The translations under genes and the position numbers were made by a program. This document shows positions 1 to 7,428 of a stretch of DNA of 23,246 bases, in pieces. How positions within the stretch are numbered: position 1 is the first letter of the stretch; each line of letters begins with the position of its first letter. Under the pieces are notes generated by a model. The model was given only the letters and a program-made list of their open reading frames with translations. It searched no databases and was not told where the DNA came from. The stretch comes from Polaromonas sp. (GTDB lineage Bacteria; Pseudomonadota; Gammaproteobacteria; Burkholderiales; Burkholderiaceae_C): positions 1-23,246 of the forward strand of contig JANYFF010000492.1 of the NCBI GenBank assembly GCA_025362825.1. The letters run 5' to 3'.

Positions 1-1611
1 AATTCAATTACCGAAGGCGATGGCGTTGTACGTTCCATTCCGCTGCTTGCAGAATACAAAGGCCAATATTACGAGTCCTTGTCTCTCGCCATGTTCCGCG
101 CACTGGTTGGATTACCGAAAGTTGAGCCCGGGTTCCCACAGGAAAAGTTCCTCACCCGTAACTACCAGGGTCTTGAGAGCATTTTGCTCAAGCAGGGTGC
201 CAAAACACTTGCAATACCCGTGGATGACCGGGTCGCAACGCTGGTGCCATTTCGCGGAGCTGGCGGTGTAAGGGGTGGTTCGTTTCGGTATATTTCAGCC
301 GCTGACGTGCTTGCCGGGCGGGTGGCGCCGGGCTCCCTCAAGGACAAGATTGTGTTGCTTGGCACGACGGCTCCGGGCTTGCTGGATTTGAGGGTGACGC
401 CCGTCGGCGAGACTTACCCTGGTGTGGAAACCCATGCCAATGTGATCTCTGGGTTTCTGGATGGAAAGGTGTTCGTAAAACCCGATTACGCGATTGGTTT
501 TGAAGTTGTGATGTTGGTGCTGTCAGGTTTGACGCTGGCGCTGACGCTACCCATGCTTTCCGCTCCCAAAGCAGTGGCGGCAAGTGTTGTGGTGACTGGC
601 GCGCTGGTGAGCCTTAATTTCTGGCTTTATCTGAGTTATGGACTGGTTCTACCATTGGCCAGTGCGCTGGTAATGGCGGTGACCGCTTTTGCGCTCAATA
701 TGAGCTATGGTTATTTTGTTGAAAGCAAATCGAAACGGGAGCTCGCCAATCTCTTTGGAACTTATGTACCTCCAGAGCTCGTCGACGAGATGGTGAAAAA
801 CCCCGACAGTTACAGCATGAAGGCGACAACCAAGGAGTTGACCGTCATGTTTTGCGACATGCGCGGCTTCACCAAGATGTCTGAAACCATGGAGCCTACC
901 CAGTTGCAGGCCCTGCTCAACAGCGTTTTTAGCCGCTTGACGGACTTGATCCGTAGCAACAGAGGCACGATTGATAAATACATGGGCGACTGTGTAATGG
1001 CCTTCTGGGGGGCGCCGGTGGATACGCCCGACCACGCCAGTCTGGCGGTCAAGACGGCACTTGAAATGGCCCAGGCAGTACGACGATTGAATGAAGAGCA
1101 CCGCGAAAAAGGACTGCCCGAAATAGGTATCGGCATAGGCTTGAACACCGGCACAATGTGTGTTGGCGATATGGGATCTGATATCAGGCGTAGTTATACG
1201 GTTATCGGTGATTCTGTCAATCTGGGTTCACGTCTCGAAGGACTTTCCAAAACCTACGGTGTCGATATCGTTGTCAGTGAATCGACCCGCAAACTGGCCA
1301 ATGATTTCGCCTGGCAGGAGCTCGACAAGGTCAGGGTAAAAGGAAAAGACAACGCGGTAGCGATTTTTTGGCCGTTGGCGCCTGTTGGCAAAATCGGTAC
1401 GACCGATGCCGTAGAACTCAAAACCTGGGCATTGACGCTCAAAGCCTACAGAATGCAGGAATGGGACCAATGTGATGTCCAATTGCTTAATTTGCAGAGA
1501 ATGAATGCCAAAAAATACCTTTACCAGCTGTACGTAGAGCGTGTAGCCTCTATGCGGTTGCTGCCATTTGATCCCGAGTGGGATGGCGCTACCAATTTCC
1601 AGACGAAGTAA
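1..1611 (+). CDS. CHASE2-domain class III adenylate/guanylate cyclase (5' partial)
   Basis: The reading frame is open from the first base, so the true start lies upstream of the window. The visible N-terminal part (DGVVRSIPLLAEYKGQYY and onward, to about residue 160 counted from base 1) resembles the C-terminal half of a periplasmic CHASE2 sensor domain. Three hydrophobic segments follow at about residues 165-238. A class III cyclase domain then spans about residues 275-455. Catalytic features are visible: metal-binding Asp in FCDMRGF (D286) and in YMGDCVMAF (D330), the purine-selecting Lys just before it (DKYMGD, K326), and YTVIGDSVNLGSR with the transition-state Asn and Arg (N407, R411). 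A Thr (T400) sits at the second purine-selecting position, as in many bacterial adenylate cyclases, so cAMP is the likelier product; cGMP cannot be excluded. The next gene, 25 nt downstream, is a cyclic nucleotide phosphodiesterase, which supports a signalling cassette. Confidence 0.93.
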   Translation, partial: NSITEGDGVVRSIPLLAEYKGQYYESLSLAMFRALVGLPKVEPGFPQEKFLTRNYQGLESILLKQGAKTLAIPVDDRVATLVPFRGAGGVRGGSFRYISAADVLAGRVAPGSLKDKIVLLGTTAPGLLDLRVTPVGETYPGVETHANVISGFLDGKVFVKPDYAIGFEVVMLVLSGLTLALTLPMLSAPKAVAASVVVTGALVSLNFWLYLSYGLVLPLASALVMAVTAFALNMSYGYFVESKSKRELANLFGTYVPPELVDEMVKNPDSYSMKATTKELTVMFCDMRGFTKMSETMEPTQLQALLNSVFSRLTDLIRSNRGTIDKYMGDCVMAFWGAPVDTPDHASLAVKTALEMAQAVRRLNEEHREKGLPEIGIGIGLNTGTMCVGDMGSDIRRSYTVIGDSVNLGSRLEGLSKTYGVDIVVSESTRKLANDFAWQELDKVRVKGKDNAVAIFWPLAPVGKIGTTDAVELKTWALTLKAYRMQEWDQCDVQLLNLQRMNAKKYLYQLYVERVASMRLLPFDPEWDGATNFQTK

Positions 1612-1636
1612 TTACAACCAAGGCGTAGATAAGTCC

Positions 1637-2428
1637 ATGAAAGTACGGGTATTAGGCTGCTCAGGCGCGATCGCCAAAGACTGCCGAACCACGTCCTTTT
1701 TGCTCGATCATGATTTGCTGGTGGATGCCGGCACAGGTGTAGGGGACCTTACGTTGGAGGAGATGTGTCGCATTGACCATGTACTTCTCACCCATTCCCA
1801 TCTTGACCACGTCGCGGCGCTTCCGCTTATGGTGGATGCCATTGCAGCGCAGCGCAGCACACCGATACAGATTCATGCGTTGCAGGGGACGATCGACGCC
1901 CTGAAGGCGCATATCTTCAACAACACGATATGGCCAGATTTTTCAAGAATTCCTACGCCAGAATCACCGTTCATCAGCTTTCATCCGCTGGAGCTGGGTC
2001 AGACTTTGTGCCTTGCCGGCAAATATGTAGAAGTTTTGCCCGCTGTGCATACGGTGCCAGCCGTGGGTTACGCCGTCGCTACGCCAAAAGGTTGCTGGGT
2101 ATTTACCGGCGATACCGAGCAAAACCCGGCGCTATGGGCGCGCATCAACCAGCTCAATGTCGCCATGCTGGTCATCGAGACGGCATTCAGCAACCGTGAG
2201 CGCGACCTTGCCAGGCGCAGCCTGCATCTGTCGCCGCATGTGCTGGCCATTGAGCTTGACTGCATTGCCAAGGGCAAAAACTATCCCATTTATATTACGC
2301 ACACCAAGCCGGCCGAGACCGAGCTGATCATGGCCGAAATCCAGCGTTTTGACCAAACCCAGCCGTTTGGACTTGATGTATCGCATGACATCCGCTGGTT
2401 GAGGGCTGGTCAGGAGTTCGAACTATGA
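1637..2428 (+). CDS. Class II 3',5'-cyclic nucleotide phosphodiesterase (MBL fold)
   Basis: A 263-residue protein of the metallo-beta-lactamase fold that hydrolyses cyclic nucleotides in the cytoplasm. It matches the class II phosphodiesterase signature HSHLDHVAALPL at residues 53-64 (metal ligands H53, H55, D57, H58). Further likely ligands are H138, D159 in FTGDTE, and H222 in ITHTKP. The start was placed at ATG 1637 because the family core (MKVRVLGCSGAIAKD) begins there. An upstream in-frame start at 1568 would overlap the cyclase gene and add unrelated residues. The ribosome binding site is weak, which fits translational coupling to the cyclase 25 nt upstream. Its stop overlaps the next start (ATGA). 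The pairing with a cyclase suggests it clears the cyclase product; other MBL hydrolase roles are possible but less likely given the class II motif. Confidence 0.85.
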   Translation: MKVRVLGCSGAIAKDCRTTSFLLDHDLLVDAGTGVGDLTLEEMCRIDHVLLTHSHLDHVAALPLMVDAIAAQRSTPIQIHALQGTIDALKAHIFNNTIWPDFSRIPTPESPFISFHPLELGQTLCLAGKYVEVLPAVHTVPAVGYAVATPKGCWVFTGDTEQNPALWARINQLNVAMLVIETAFSNRERDLARRSLHLSPHVLAIELDCIAKGKNYPIYITHTKPAETELIMAEIQRFDQTQPFGLDVSHDIRWLRAGQEFEL

Positions 2429-4830
2429 ATGCCGTATTGCAGCGCGATCCGGAAGACGAGTTTTTCGATTCGCAAATGCTTCCGCCGCAGGAGCGTGGTG
2501 TTACTTTTGAGGCCTTGTATTTCCGTCAGCTCCAGCTGGTGACAAACCGGATTCATGAAACTGAAAATATCGACCAGATCATGCTGGAGGCCAGTCAGGA
2601 CATCTGCAAGCTTTTCAATGCAGACAGGCTGACTTTATACGCGGTCAACGAAGATCGCAGCGCGATTATTTCCAAGGTTAAAACCGGACTTAACACCAGC
2701 CGGGATCTAAAGCTCCCCATCAGTGCCCAAAGTATCGCAGGCTACGTGGCCATGTCACGACAAATGGTCAACATCATCGATGTTTACGAGGACGCATCAC
2801 TTAAAAAAATTCATCCAAATCTGAGCTTTCTGCAAGAGGTGGACAAGCGTTCCGGGTACCGCACCAAGCAAATGCTGGTGGCGCCCGTCATGGACGGAGA
2901 AACCTTGTACGGCGTACTTCAGGTCATCAACAACCGCAGCGACCAGCCCTTTGGAAAGCTCGAAGAAGATGGCGCACGACAGCTCTGCAAAACACTCGGA
3001 ATTGCCATTCGCCAGCGGATGCAGAAGTCTGAGGACAGCCAGCGACGCAAGGCTACCAAATACGATGGCTTGGTTAATGAGGGCGTACTTTCTCAGGATG
3101 AGCTTTCCCTCTGTATCCAGAAAGCCCGCGATGAGGCCCAGTCAGTAGAGCATTTGTTGATGGCTGACTACCGCATCCGGCCGGCGCAAATCGGTCCATC
3201 GCTGTCCAAGTTTTTTGGTGTTCCCTATGAGCCATTCAATTCTGGCCGCATACGATCGGAAATGCTGCATGGGGCGTTGAAACGCGAATTTGTGGAACAA
3301 CAGGGCTGGATGCCGCTGGAGGAATCGACCGATGGTCTTTTGATCATGTGCGTGGATCCCGAAGCGGTACGAGGGGCGCGTGTCGTGCCGCAAGTCTTTC
3401 CGAGAGTCAGTAAATTTTCCTATCGTGTTACCACGCAGACGGAATTTGACGAAACGCGTGGGCAGTTGTTTGGAGCAGGAAATGAGGGCGGTTCAATTGA
3501 CCAGTTGCTCGCCGACATGGACTCGCCGTTTGAAAACGACGCCATAGATGACTCTGCTCTCGAATCTGCTGCTGCAGACAATGAACTCGTCAAGTTTGTA
3601 AATAAAGTAATTATTGACGCATACAACCAGAAGGCTTCAGACATTCATATCGAGCCTATGCCAGGCAAGGCCAAGACCGGTATACGTTTCAGGATAGATG
3701 GCACACTGCAGCCTTACATCGAGGTGCCAGCGCAATTCAGGCAGGCCATGGTCACACGGTTGAAGATCATGTGCGACCTCGACATTTCAGAAAAGCGCAA
3801 ACCACAAGACGGAAAGATCAAATTCAAGAAGTATGGTCCTCTCGACATTGAGCTTCGGGTGGCTACCATCCCGACTGCGGGCAGTGTCGAGGATGTGGTC
3901 ATGCGTATTCTTGCGGCTGGAGAGCCCATTCCGCTCGAAAAACTCGGACTCACAGCGCACAACAAGGAGCGCCTTGAAAAAACCGTTTCAAAGCCTTATG
4001 GGTTGTTTTATGTCTGCGGACCTACGGGCTCTGGAAAGACGACAACCCTTCACTCCATACTTAAATTCCTGAATACGCCGGACACCAAAATCTGGACTGC
4101 TGAAGACCCGGTCGAAATTACTCAAAAGGGCTTGCGCCAGGTCCAGATCAACAAAAAAGCAGGCATTGATTTCGCCTTGGTCATGCGGGCATTTTTGCGG
4201 GCAGATCCAGACATCATTATGGTGGGGGAATCCCGCGACAAGGAAACTGTGTCGATGGGCGTCGAGGCGTCTTTGACCGGCCACATGGTCTTCTCGACGC
4301 TGCACACCAATTCGGCACCTGAATCCATCACCCGGTTGCTGGACATGGGCATGGACCCGTTTAATTTTGCTGACGCGCTGCTTGGTATCTTGGCCCAGCG
4401 ATTGGCCAAAAAGCTTTGCGACTGCAAAGCGGCCTATTTTCCAGATGCCGAAGAGATCAAGACCTTTATCGCCGAATATGCCGAAGAATTGCGTCATACA
4501 CCAGCCTGGAAAGAGGATTATTCCGGAGAGGTGCAGCTACTGTACGAACGATGGATCGAGCAATACGGCGAGGACGGCAGACTTCAAATGTATCGCGCTG
4601 TGGGTTGCGACAAATGCAACAAAACCGGCTACAAAGGCCGAATAGGTTTGCATGAATTGATGATAGCCGACGACAACGCCAAAAAGCTTATCCAGGAACG
4701 TGCACGCGTAGCGGAATTGTTTGCTTCGGCCGTCAATAGCGGCATGCGGACCCTCAAGATGGACGGCATGGAAAAAGTCCTGATGGGAATGACAGACCTG
4801 AAAATGGTTCGCTCGGTTTGTATCAAATAA
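2425..4830 (+). CDS. GAF-domain PilB/GspE-type secretion/pilus assembly ATPase
   Basis: An 801-residue cytoplasmic AAA-like traffic ATPase expected to power pilin polymerisation. A GAF domain occupies about residues 45-197, ending in VINNRSDQPFGKLEED, which resembles the N-K/R...F-x3-D/E-E motif of cyclic-nucleotide-binding GAF domains. A GspE/MshE-type N-terminal domain follows at about 215-345. The ATPase domain (about 385-800) has Walker A GPTGSGKTT (532-540), an aspartate box region, Walker B ADPDIIMVGESRD (593-605, with Ser where most relatives have Ile) and a His box (STLHTNSAP). The zinc-binding loop has LCDCK (C665, C667) and GCDKCNKTG (C728, C731). The first pair is CxC rather than the usual CxxC, with a longer insert between the pairs (about 670-725). 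It starts inside the stop codon of the phosphodiesterase (ATGA overlap) and lies 188 nt before a pilin gene. Standard PilB and GspE lack a GAF domain. Confidence 0.93.
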   Translation: MNAVLQRDPEDEFFDSQMLPPQERGVTFEALYFRQLQLVTNRIHETENIDQIMLEASQDICKLFNADRLTLYAVNEDRSAIISKVKTGLNTSRDLKLPISAQSIAGYVAMSRQMVNIIDVYEDASLKKIHPNLSFLQEVDKRSGYRTKQMLVAPVMDGETLYGVLQVINNRSDQPFGKLEEDGARQLCKTLGIAIRQRMQKSEDSQRRKATKYDGLVNEGVLSQDELSLCIQKARDEAQSVEHLLMADYRIRPAQIGPSLSKFFGVPYEPFNSGRIRSEMLHGALKREFVEQQGWMPLEESTDGLLIMCVDPEAVRGARVVPQVFPRVSKFSYRVTTQTEFDETRGQLFGAGNEGGSIDQLLADMDSPFENDAIDDSALESAAADNELVKFVNKVIIDAYNQKASDIHIEPMPGKAKTGIRFRIDGTLQPYIEVPAQFRQAMVTRLKIMCDLDISEKRKPQDGKIKFKKYGPLDIELRVATIPTAGSVEDVVMRILAAGEPIPLEKLGLTAHNKERLEKTVSKPYGLFYVCGPTGSGKTTTLHSILKFLNTPDTKIWTAEDPVEITQKGLRQVQINKKAGIDFALVMRAFLRADPDIIMVGESRDKETVSMGVEASLTGHMVFSTLHTNSAPESITRLLDMGMDPFNFADALLGILAQRLAKKLCDCKAAYFPDAEEIKTFIAEYAEELRHTPAWKEDYSGEVQLLYERWIEQYGEDGRLQMYRAVGCDKCNKTGYKGRIGLHELMIADDNAKKLIQERARVAELFASAVNSGMRTLKMDGMEKVLMGMTDLKMVRSVCIK

Positions 4831-4850
4831 ATCAACTGAATCAACACACC

Positions 4851-4878
4851 TTGGCACCTGCAGTGACACATTTGTCAG
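4851..4878 (+). promoter_or_regulatory. Candidate sigma-54-like promoter and overlapping inverted repeat upstream of pilin 1
   Basis: TTGGCACC at 4851-4858 matches the -24 element of sigma-54 promoters, which drive pilin genes in several proteobacteria. At the expected spacing the -12 element reads GTGAC instead of TTGC, so the match is only half convincing. A perfect inverted repeat TGACA-CATT-TGTCA (4864-4877) overlaps the -12 position and could be an operator. Transcription from here would give a leader of about 140 nt before the pilin ATG at 5019. Both assignments are inference. Confidence 0.3.
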
Positions 4879-5018
4879 TCGTGGCTTACAAGTAAAGCAA
4901 AAAAGTAAGATTCTGGAGTTGGTTCGAGTGAAAAACGGAATTAGTAGGCAATAAAGACGTTGGCGCAAAAACTGCTTAACAGTGAGGGTCAGCATTTTAT
5001 TAACCCCAAGGAGTTTTC

Positions 5019-5516
5019 ATGAAGCGTTCCCTACAAAAGGGTTTTACCCTTATCGAATTGATGATCGTCGTGGCGATTATCGGTATCTTGGCTGCAGTCG
5101 CGTTACCTGCTTATCAGGATTACACTGTCCGCGCAAAGGTTTCTGAAGCGATCTTGGCTGGCTCACAGTGTCGCACCAGCATCACTGAGACCACCCAGAC
5201 AATTTCGAGTGCCGCGCTCCCCAATGCAAATTCATGGGGTTGTGAACAGAATACCGCCGGAACCGCTGGCAGCGCGCCAACAAAATATGTCTTGTCCATC
5301 GTAACCACGTCGGCCGGCAAGGTAACCATCACGACCACTTCTGACACTAGCCTGAATGCTGCGGCAGCTACCACCATCGACATGACCCCATATAAGACTT
5401 CGACGACTGCATTGGCAAACACTGATGTCAACGTTACCATTTTCCAATGGAAGTGCGGCCCAGGTGCCTCAACCCCAATGCCAGCCAAGTATCTGCCAGG
5501 CTCATGCCGCGGTTAA
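5019..5516 (+). CDS. pilA: Type IV pilin (major pilin, copy 1)
   Basis: A 165-residue type IVa pilin, the structural subunit of the pilus fibre. The prepilin leader MKRSLQKG is followed by FTLIELMIVVAIIGILAAVA, with cleavage expected between G8 and F9 and the conserved Glu at mature position 5. The hydrophobic helix is followed by a Ser/Thr-rich globular domain with four cysteines. The last pair (WKCGPG...PGSCRG) brackets a typical C-terminal D-region disulfide loop. The start has a strong ribosome binding site (AAGGAG, 5009-5014). It lies 188 nt after the ATPase and is followed by an intrinsic terminator and then a PglL-like ligase. About 80% of residues are identical to the second pilin at 7429-7926 (hand alignment, 31 differences). 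The Ser/Thr-rich stretches are plausible O-glycosylation targets of the neighbouring ligase, but no site can be assigned from sequence. Confidence 0.96.
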   Translation: MKRSLQKGFTLIELMIVVAIIGILAAVALPAYQDYTVRAKVSEAILAGSQCRTSITETTQTISSAALPNANSWGCEQNTAGTAGSAPTKYVLSIVTTSAGKVTITTTSDTSLNAAAATTIDMTPYKTSTTALANTDVNVTIFQWKCGPGASTPMPAKYLPGSCRG

Positions 5517-5532
5517 TACATTGCGGTTGAAA

Positions 5533-5590
5533 GTCACCCCAAGGGGTGGCTCAAAACAAAAAAGGTACACAGTGTGTGTGCCTTTTTTTT
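5533..5590 (+). terminator. Intrinsic terminator after pilin 1
   Basis: A long A-rich/T-rich hairpin pairs 5558-5571 (AAAAAAGGTACACA) with 5575-5588 (TGTGTGCCTTTTTT) around a GTG loop, 14 pairs including one G-T wobble, and runs into T8 (5583-5590). A smaller hairpin, CACCCC/GGGGTG, sits just before it at 5533-5550. The structure lies between the pilin stop and the ligase start, so it should reduce ligase expression relative to pilin. A related hairpin follows the second pilin. Confidence 0.82.
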
Positions 5591-5625
5591 CACCTTTTTT
5601 TGGACTCTGCCTGGGCAAATAACTT

Positions 5626-7362
5626 TTGACTGCGAAACCTGGAAACCGTCTTCTGCTTTGGATGGGTGTGGCCTTGTGCATGGCATATCTGCTACCGAAC
5701 CACTACTCCCCCTGGCTGAGCGTTCATCAGGAGATGGGTGCAGTACTGGCGTTTGCCCCGATGCTGATCTGGGCCAGCATGAAATTTCGCTGGATGCCGG
5801 CACTTTCCATCGCAGCCATGGCACTGTCGGTCGTTCCGCTTGTGCAAATAGTCAGTGGGACGTTGTCTTTCGCATCTGATGGCTGGATGGCGACGCTGTA
5901 TCTGGCTGGGTTTGCCCTCGCGATCCACTCGGGCGCTCGTTGCGCTGAAGGCGATGAGCTGCCAGGAAAAATCAACTTCGCTCCTGTGAGATTGCCCCTG
6001 ACAGGCCTGCTGTTGGCTGCAGTGTGGTCCGTTGGTATCCAGATGTACCAATGGCTCATGCTGGGTGATCGCGGAATCTATGTGGCGGAATTGCCGCCGC
6101 TCAGTCGTCCCTTTGGCAATCTCGCTCAGCCGAACCAGCTTGCGACCTTGTTACTCATGGGTATAGCGAGTGTTCTTTTTTTTTGGGAAATGCGAAAACT
6201 TCGCACCACTATTGCACTTGCCGCCGCCTTGATACTGGCGTTCGGCCTGGTAATGACCGGCTCACGATCGGTGTTGCTCACGCTGGTCTGGCTAGTCCCA
6301 GCTTTTGCATTGTTACGACGACGCTGCAGTTTGCGCGCTTCTCCCGCAGCAATCATGCTTATCGCTGGTTTTTATCTGCTCTGTTCCCTTGGATGGACGA
6401 CCATCAACCAGGCATTGCTGCTCGTCATTGACGCCAATGCGTCGGTTGAGCGCATGGCTGAACTCGGCATCCGCAAGGTCCTTTGGGTGTCCATGGCCGA
6501 TGCCATCAGCCGTGCACCGTGGATTGGTTATGGATGGGGGCAAATTGGCAGTGCGCAGACAGCGACGGCGCTGGATTACCCTCCTACCTTTTCTTTTTTT
6601 GACAGCTCACACAATCTGCTGATCGACCTTGCCTTATGGAATGGTCTGCCCGTGGCTGTGATGGTCACGCTGGTGCTTGTCGCATGGTTTGGCTGGCAGA
6701 TTTACCAATGTCGTGATCCGCTTTCGTTTGCCCTGCTGGTAGCGATTGGCGTTGTATTCAGCCATGCGATGGTGGAGTATCCGCTTAACTATGCTTATTT
6801 TTTGCTACCAGTGGGTTTTCTGATGGGTGTCCTGTCAGCTGCGCATCCGTCGCCCTTCGATGACCTACATCCAAAACGCTGGTTTGTGTTTCTCCGTGGC
6901 TCGGTTGTGGCGTCCAGTGCTGCCTTGCTTGTTTTGGCCGTGGCAGTCATTGTGGAATATGTCCCGTTTGAAGACGATTGGCGCCTGATGCAATTTCAGG
7001 AGCGGCGAATCGGCAGCCGAGAACCAACACAGTCACCGCCCGCGGTCATTCTTACGGGGCTTCGCGAGTTCATGCGGTTTTCCAGGACGGAAGCAAAACC
7101 CGGCTTGTCGGCGCAGGACCTGGACTGGATGCGCCGCGTATCGGAGAGATATGCCTACGCATCGCCCATGTTTAAATACGCGTTGGCACAGGCCTTGAAC
7201 AATCTAAGTCCAGGAGCGCAACTTACCTTGCGTCGTCTCTGCAAAATGCAAACGGAGGCAGCGTGTAAAAGTGCCAGGCGTGAGTGGCGTGAATTGATGC
7301 AGAATCAATATCCACAGCTCGCAGACACACCTTTTCCGGCAGAGTCAGTGCAAAAGCACTGA
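5626..7362 (+). CDS. PglL/PilO-like protein O-oligosaccharyltransferase (pilin glycosylation ligase 1)
   Basis: A 578-residue polytopic inner-membrane protein of the WaaL/PglL family, which transfers lipid-linked glycans to proteins, here most likely to pilin, in the periplasm. The family motif SRPFGNLAQPNQLATLL (160-176) is typical of PglL-type ligases. TGSRS (211-215) and the periplasmic-loop histidine in FFDSSHNLLIDLALWNG (H329) match the Wzy_C core. About ten to twelve hydrophobic segments are visible, then a C-terminal soluble part from about residue 445. TTG at 5626 is the first possible start after the in-frame stop at 5620; ATG 5662 is the alternative but would cut into the first membrane helix. 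No good ribosome binding site is seen. The pilin directly upstream is the obvious substrate. Glycan identity cannot be read from sequence. Confidence 0.85.
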   Translation: MTAKPGNRLLLWMGVALCMAYLLPNHYSPWLSVHQEMGAVLAFAPMLIWASMKFRWMPALSIAAMALSVVPLVQIVSGTLSFASDGWMATLYLAGFALAIHSGARCAEGDELPGKINFAPVRLPLTGLLLAAVWSVGIQMYQWLMLGDRGIYVAELPPLSRPFGNLAQPNQLATLLLMGIASVLFFWEMRKLRTTIALAAALILAFGLVMTGSRSVLLTLVWLVPAFALLRRRCSLRASPAAIMLIAGFYLLCSLGWTTINQALLLVIDANASVERMAELGIRKVLWVSMADAISRAPWIGYGWGQIGSAQTATALDYPPTFSFFDSSHNLLIDLALWNGLPVAVMVTLVLVAWFGWQIYQCRDPLSFALLVAIGVVFSHAMVEYPLNYAYFLLPVGFLMGVLSAAHPSPFDDLHPKRWFVFLRGSVVASSAALLVLAVAVIVEYVPFEDDWRLMQFQERRIGSREPTQSPPAVILTGLREFMRFSRTEAKPGLSAQDLDWMRRVSERYAYASPMFKYALAQALNNLSPGAQLTLRRLCKMQTEAACKSARREWRELMQNQYPQLADTPFPAESVQKH

Positions 7363-7366
7363 CTCT
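7341..7366. other. Perfect 11-bp stem-loop over the ligase 1 stop codon
   Basis: AGAGTCAGTGC (7341-7351), loop AAAA, GCACTGACTCT (7356-7366): eleven perfect pairs. The TGA stop of ligase 1 (7360-7362) is inside the right arm. No T tract follows on the + strand, so it is not a classical intrinsic terminator. It could stabilise the mRNA 3' end, act with Rho, or be an operator for the downstream pilin gene. Confidence 0.6.
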
Positions 7367-7378
7367 GAATGCAGCGGT

Positions 7379-7386
7379 GGGGGGGG
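7379..7386 (+). repeat. Homopolymeric G8 tract upstream of pilin 2
   Basis: Eight consecutive G residues lie 43 nt before the second pilin ATG, in the 66-nt gap between ligase 1 and pilin 2. Such tracts are prone to slipped-strand mispairing and, near promoters, can cause phase variation. A functional role is inference. Confidence 0.5.
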
Positions 7387-7428
7387 TGTGGGCGCGACAG
7401 AAATTTGGTCTTGAGTCGTGGAGTTTTT

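Noticed and set aside
3988..4497. Long antisense open frame opposite the ATPase gene
   Set aside because: It lies wholly opposite a well-conserved ATPase domain, resembles no family I know and has no ribosome binding site; it mirrors the codon pattern of the real gene.
4864..4877. CRP/Vfr (cAMP receptor) site upstream of pilin 1
   Set aside because: It would fit the cAMP theme, but the half-sites are TGACA/TGTCA with a 4-nt spacer, not TGTGA-N6-TCACA; kept only as an unassigned inverted repeat.
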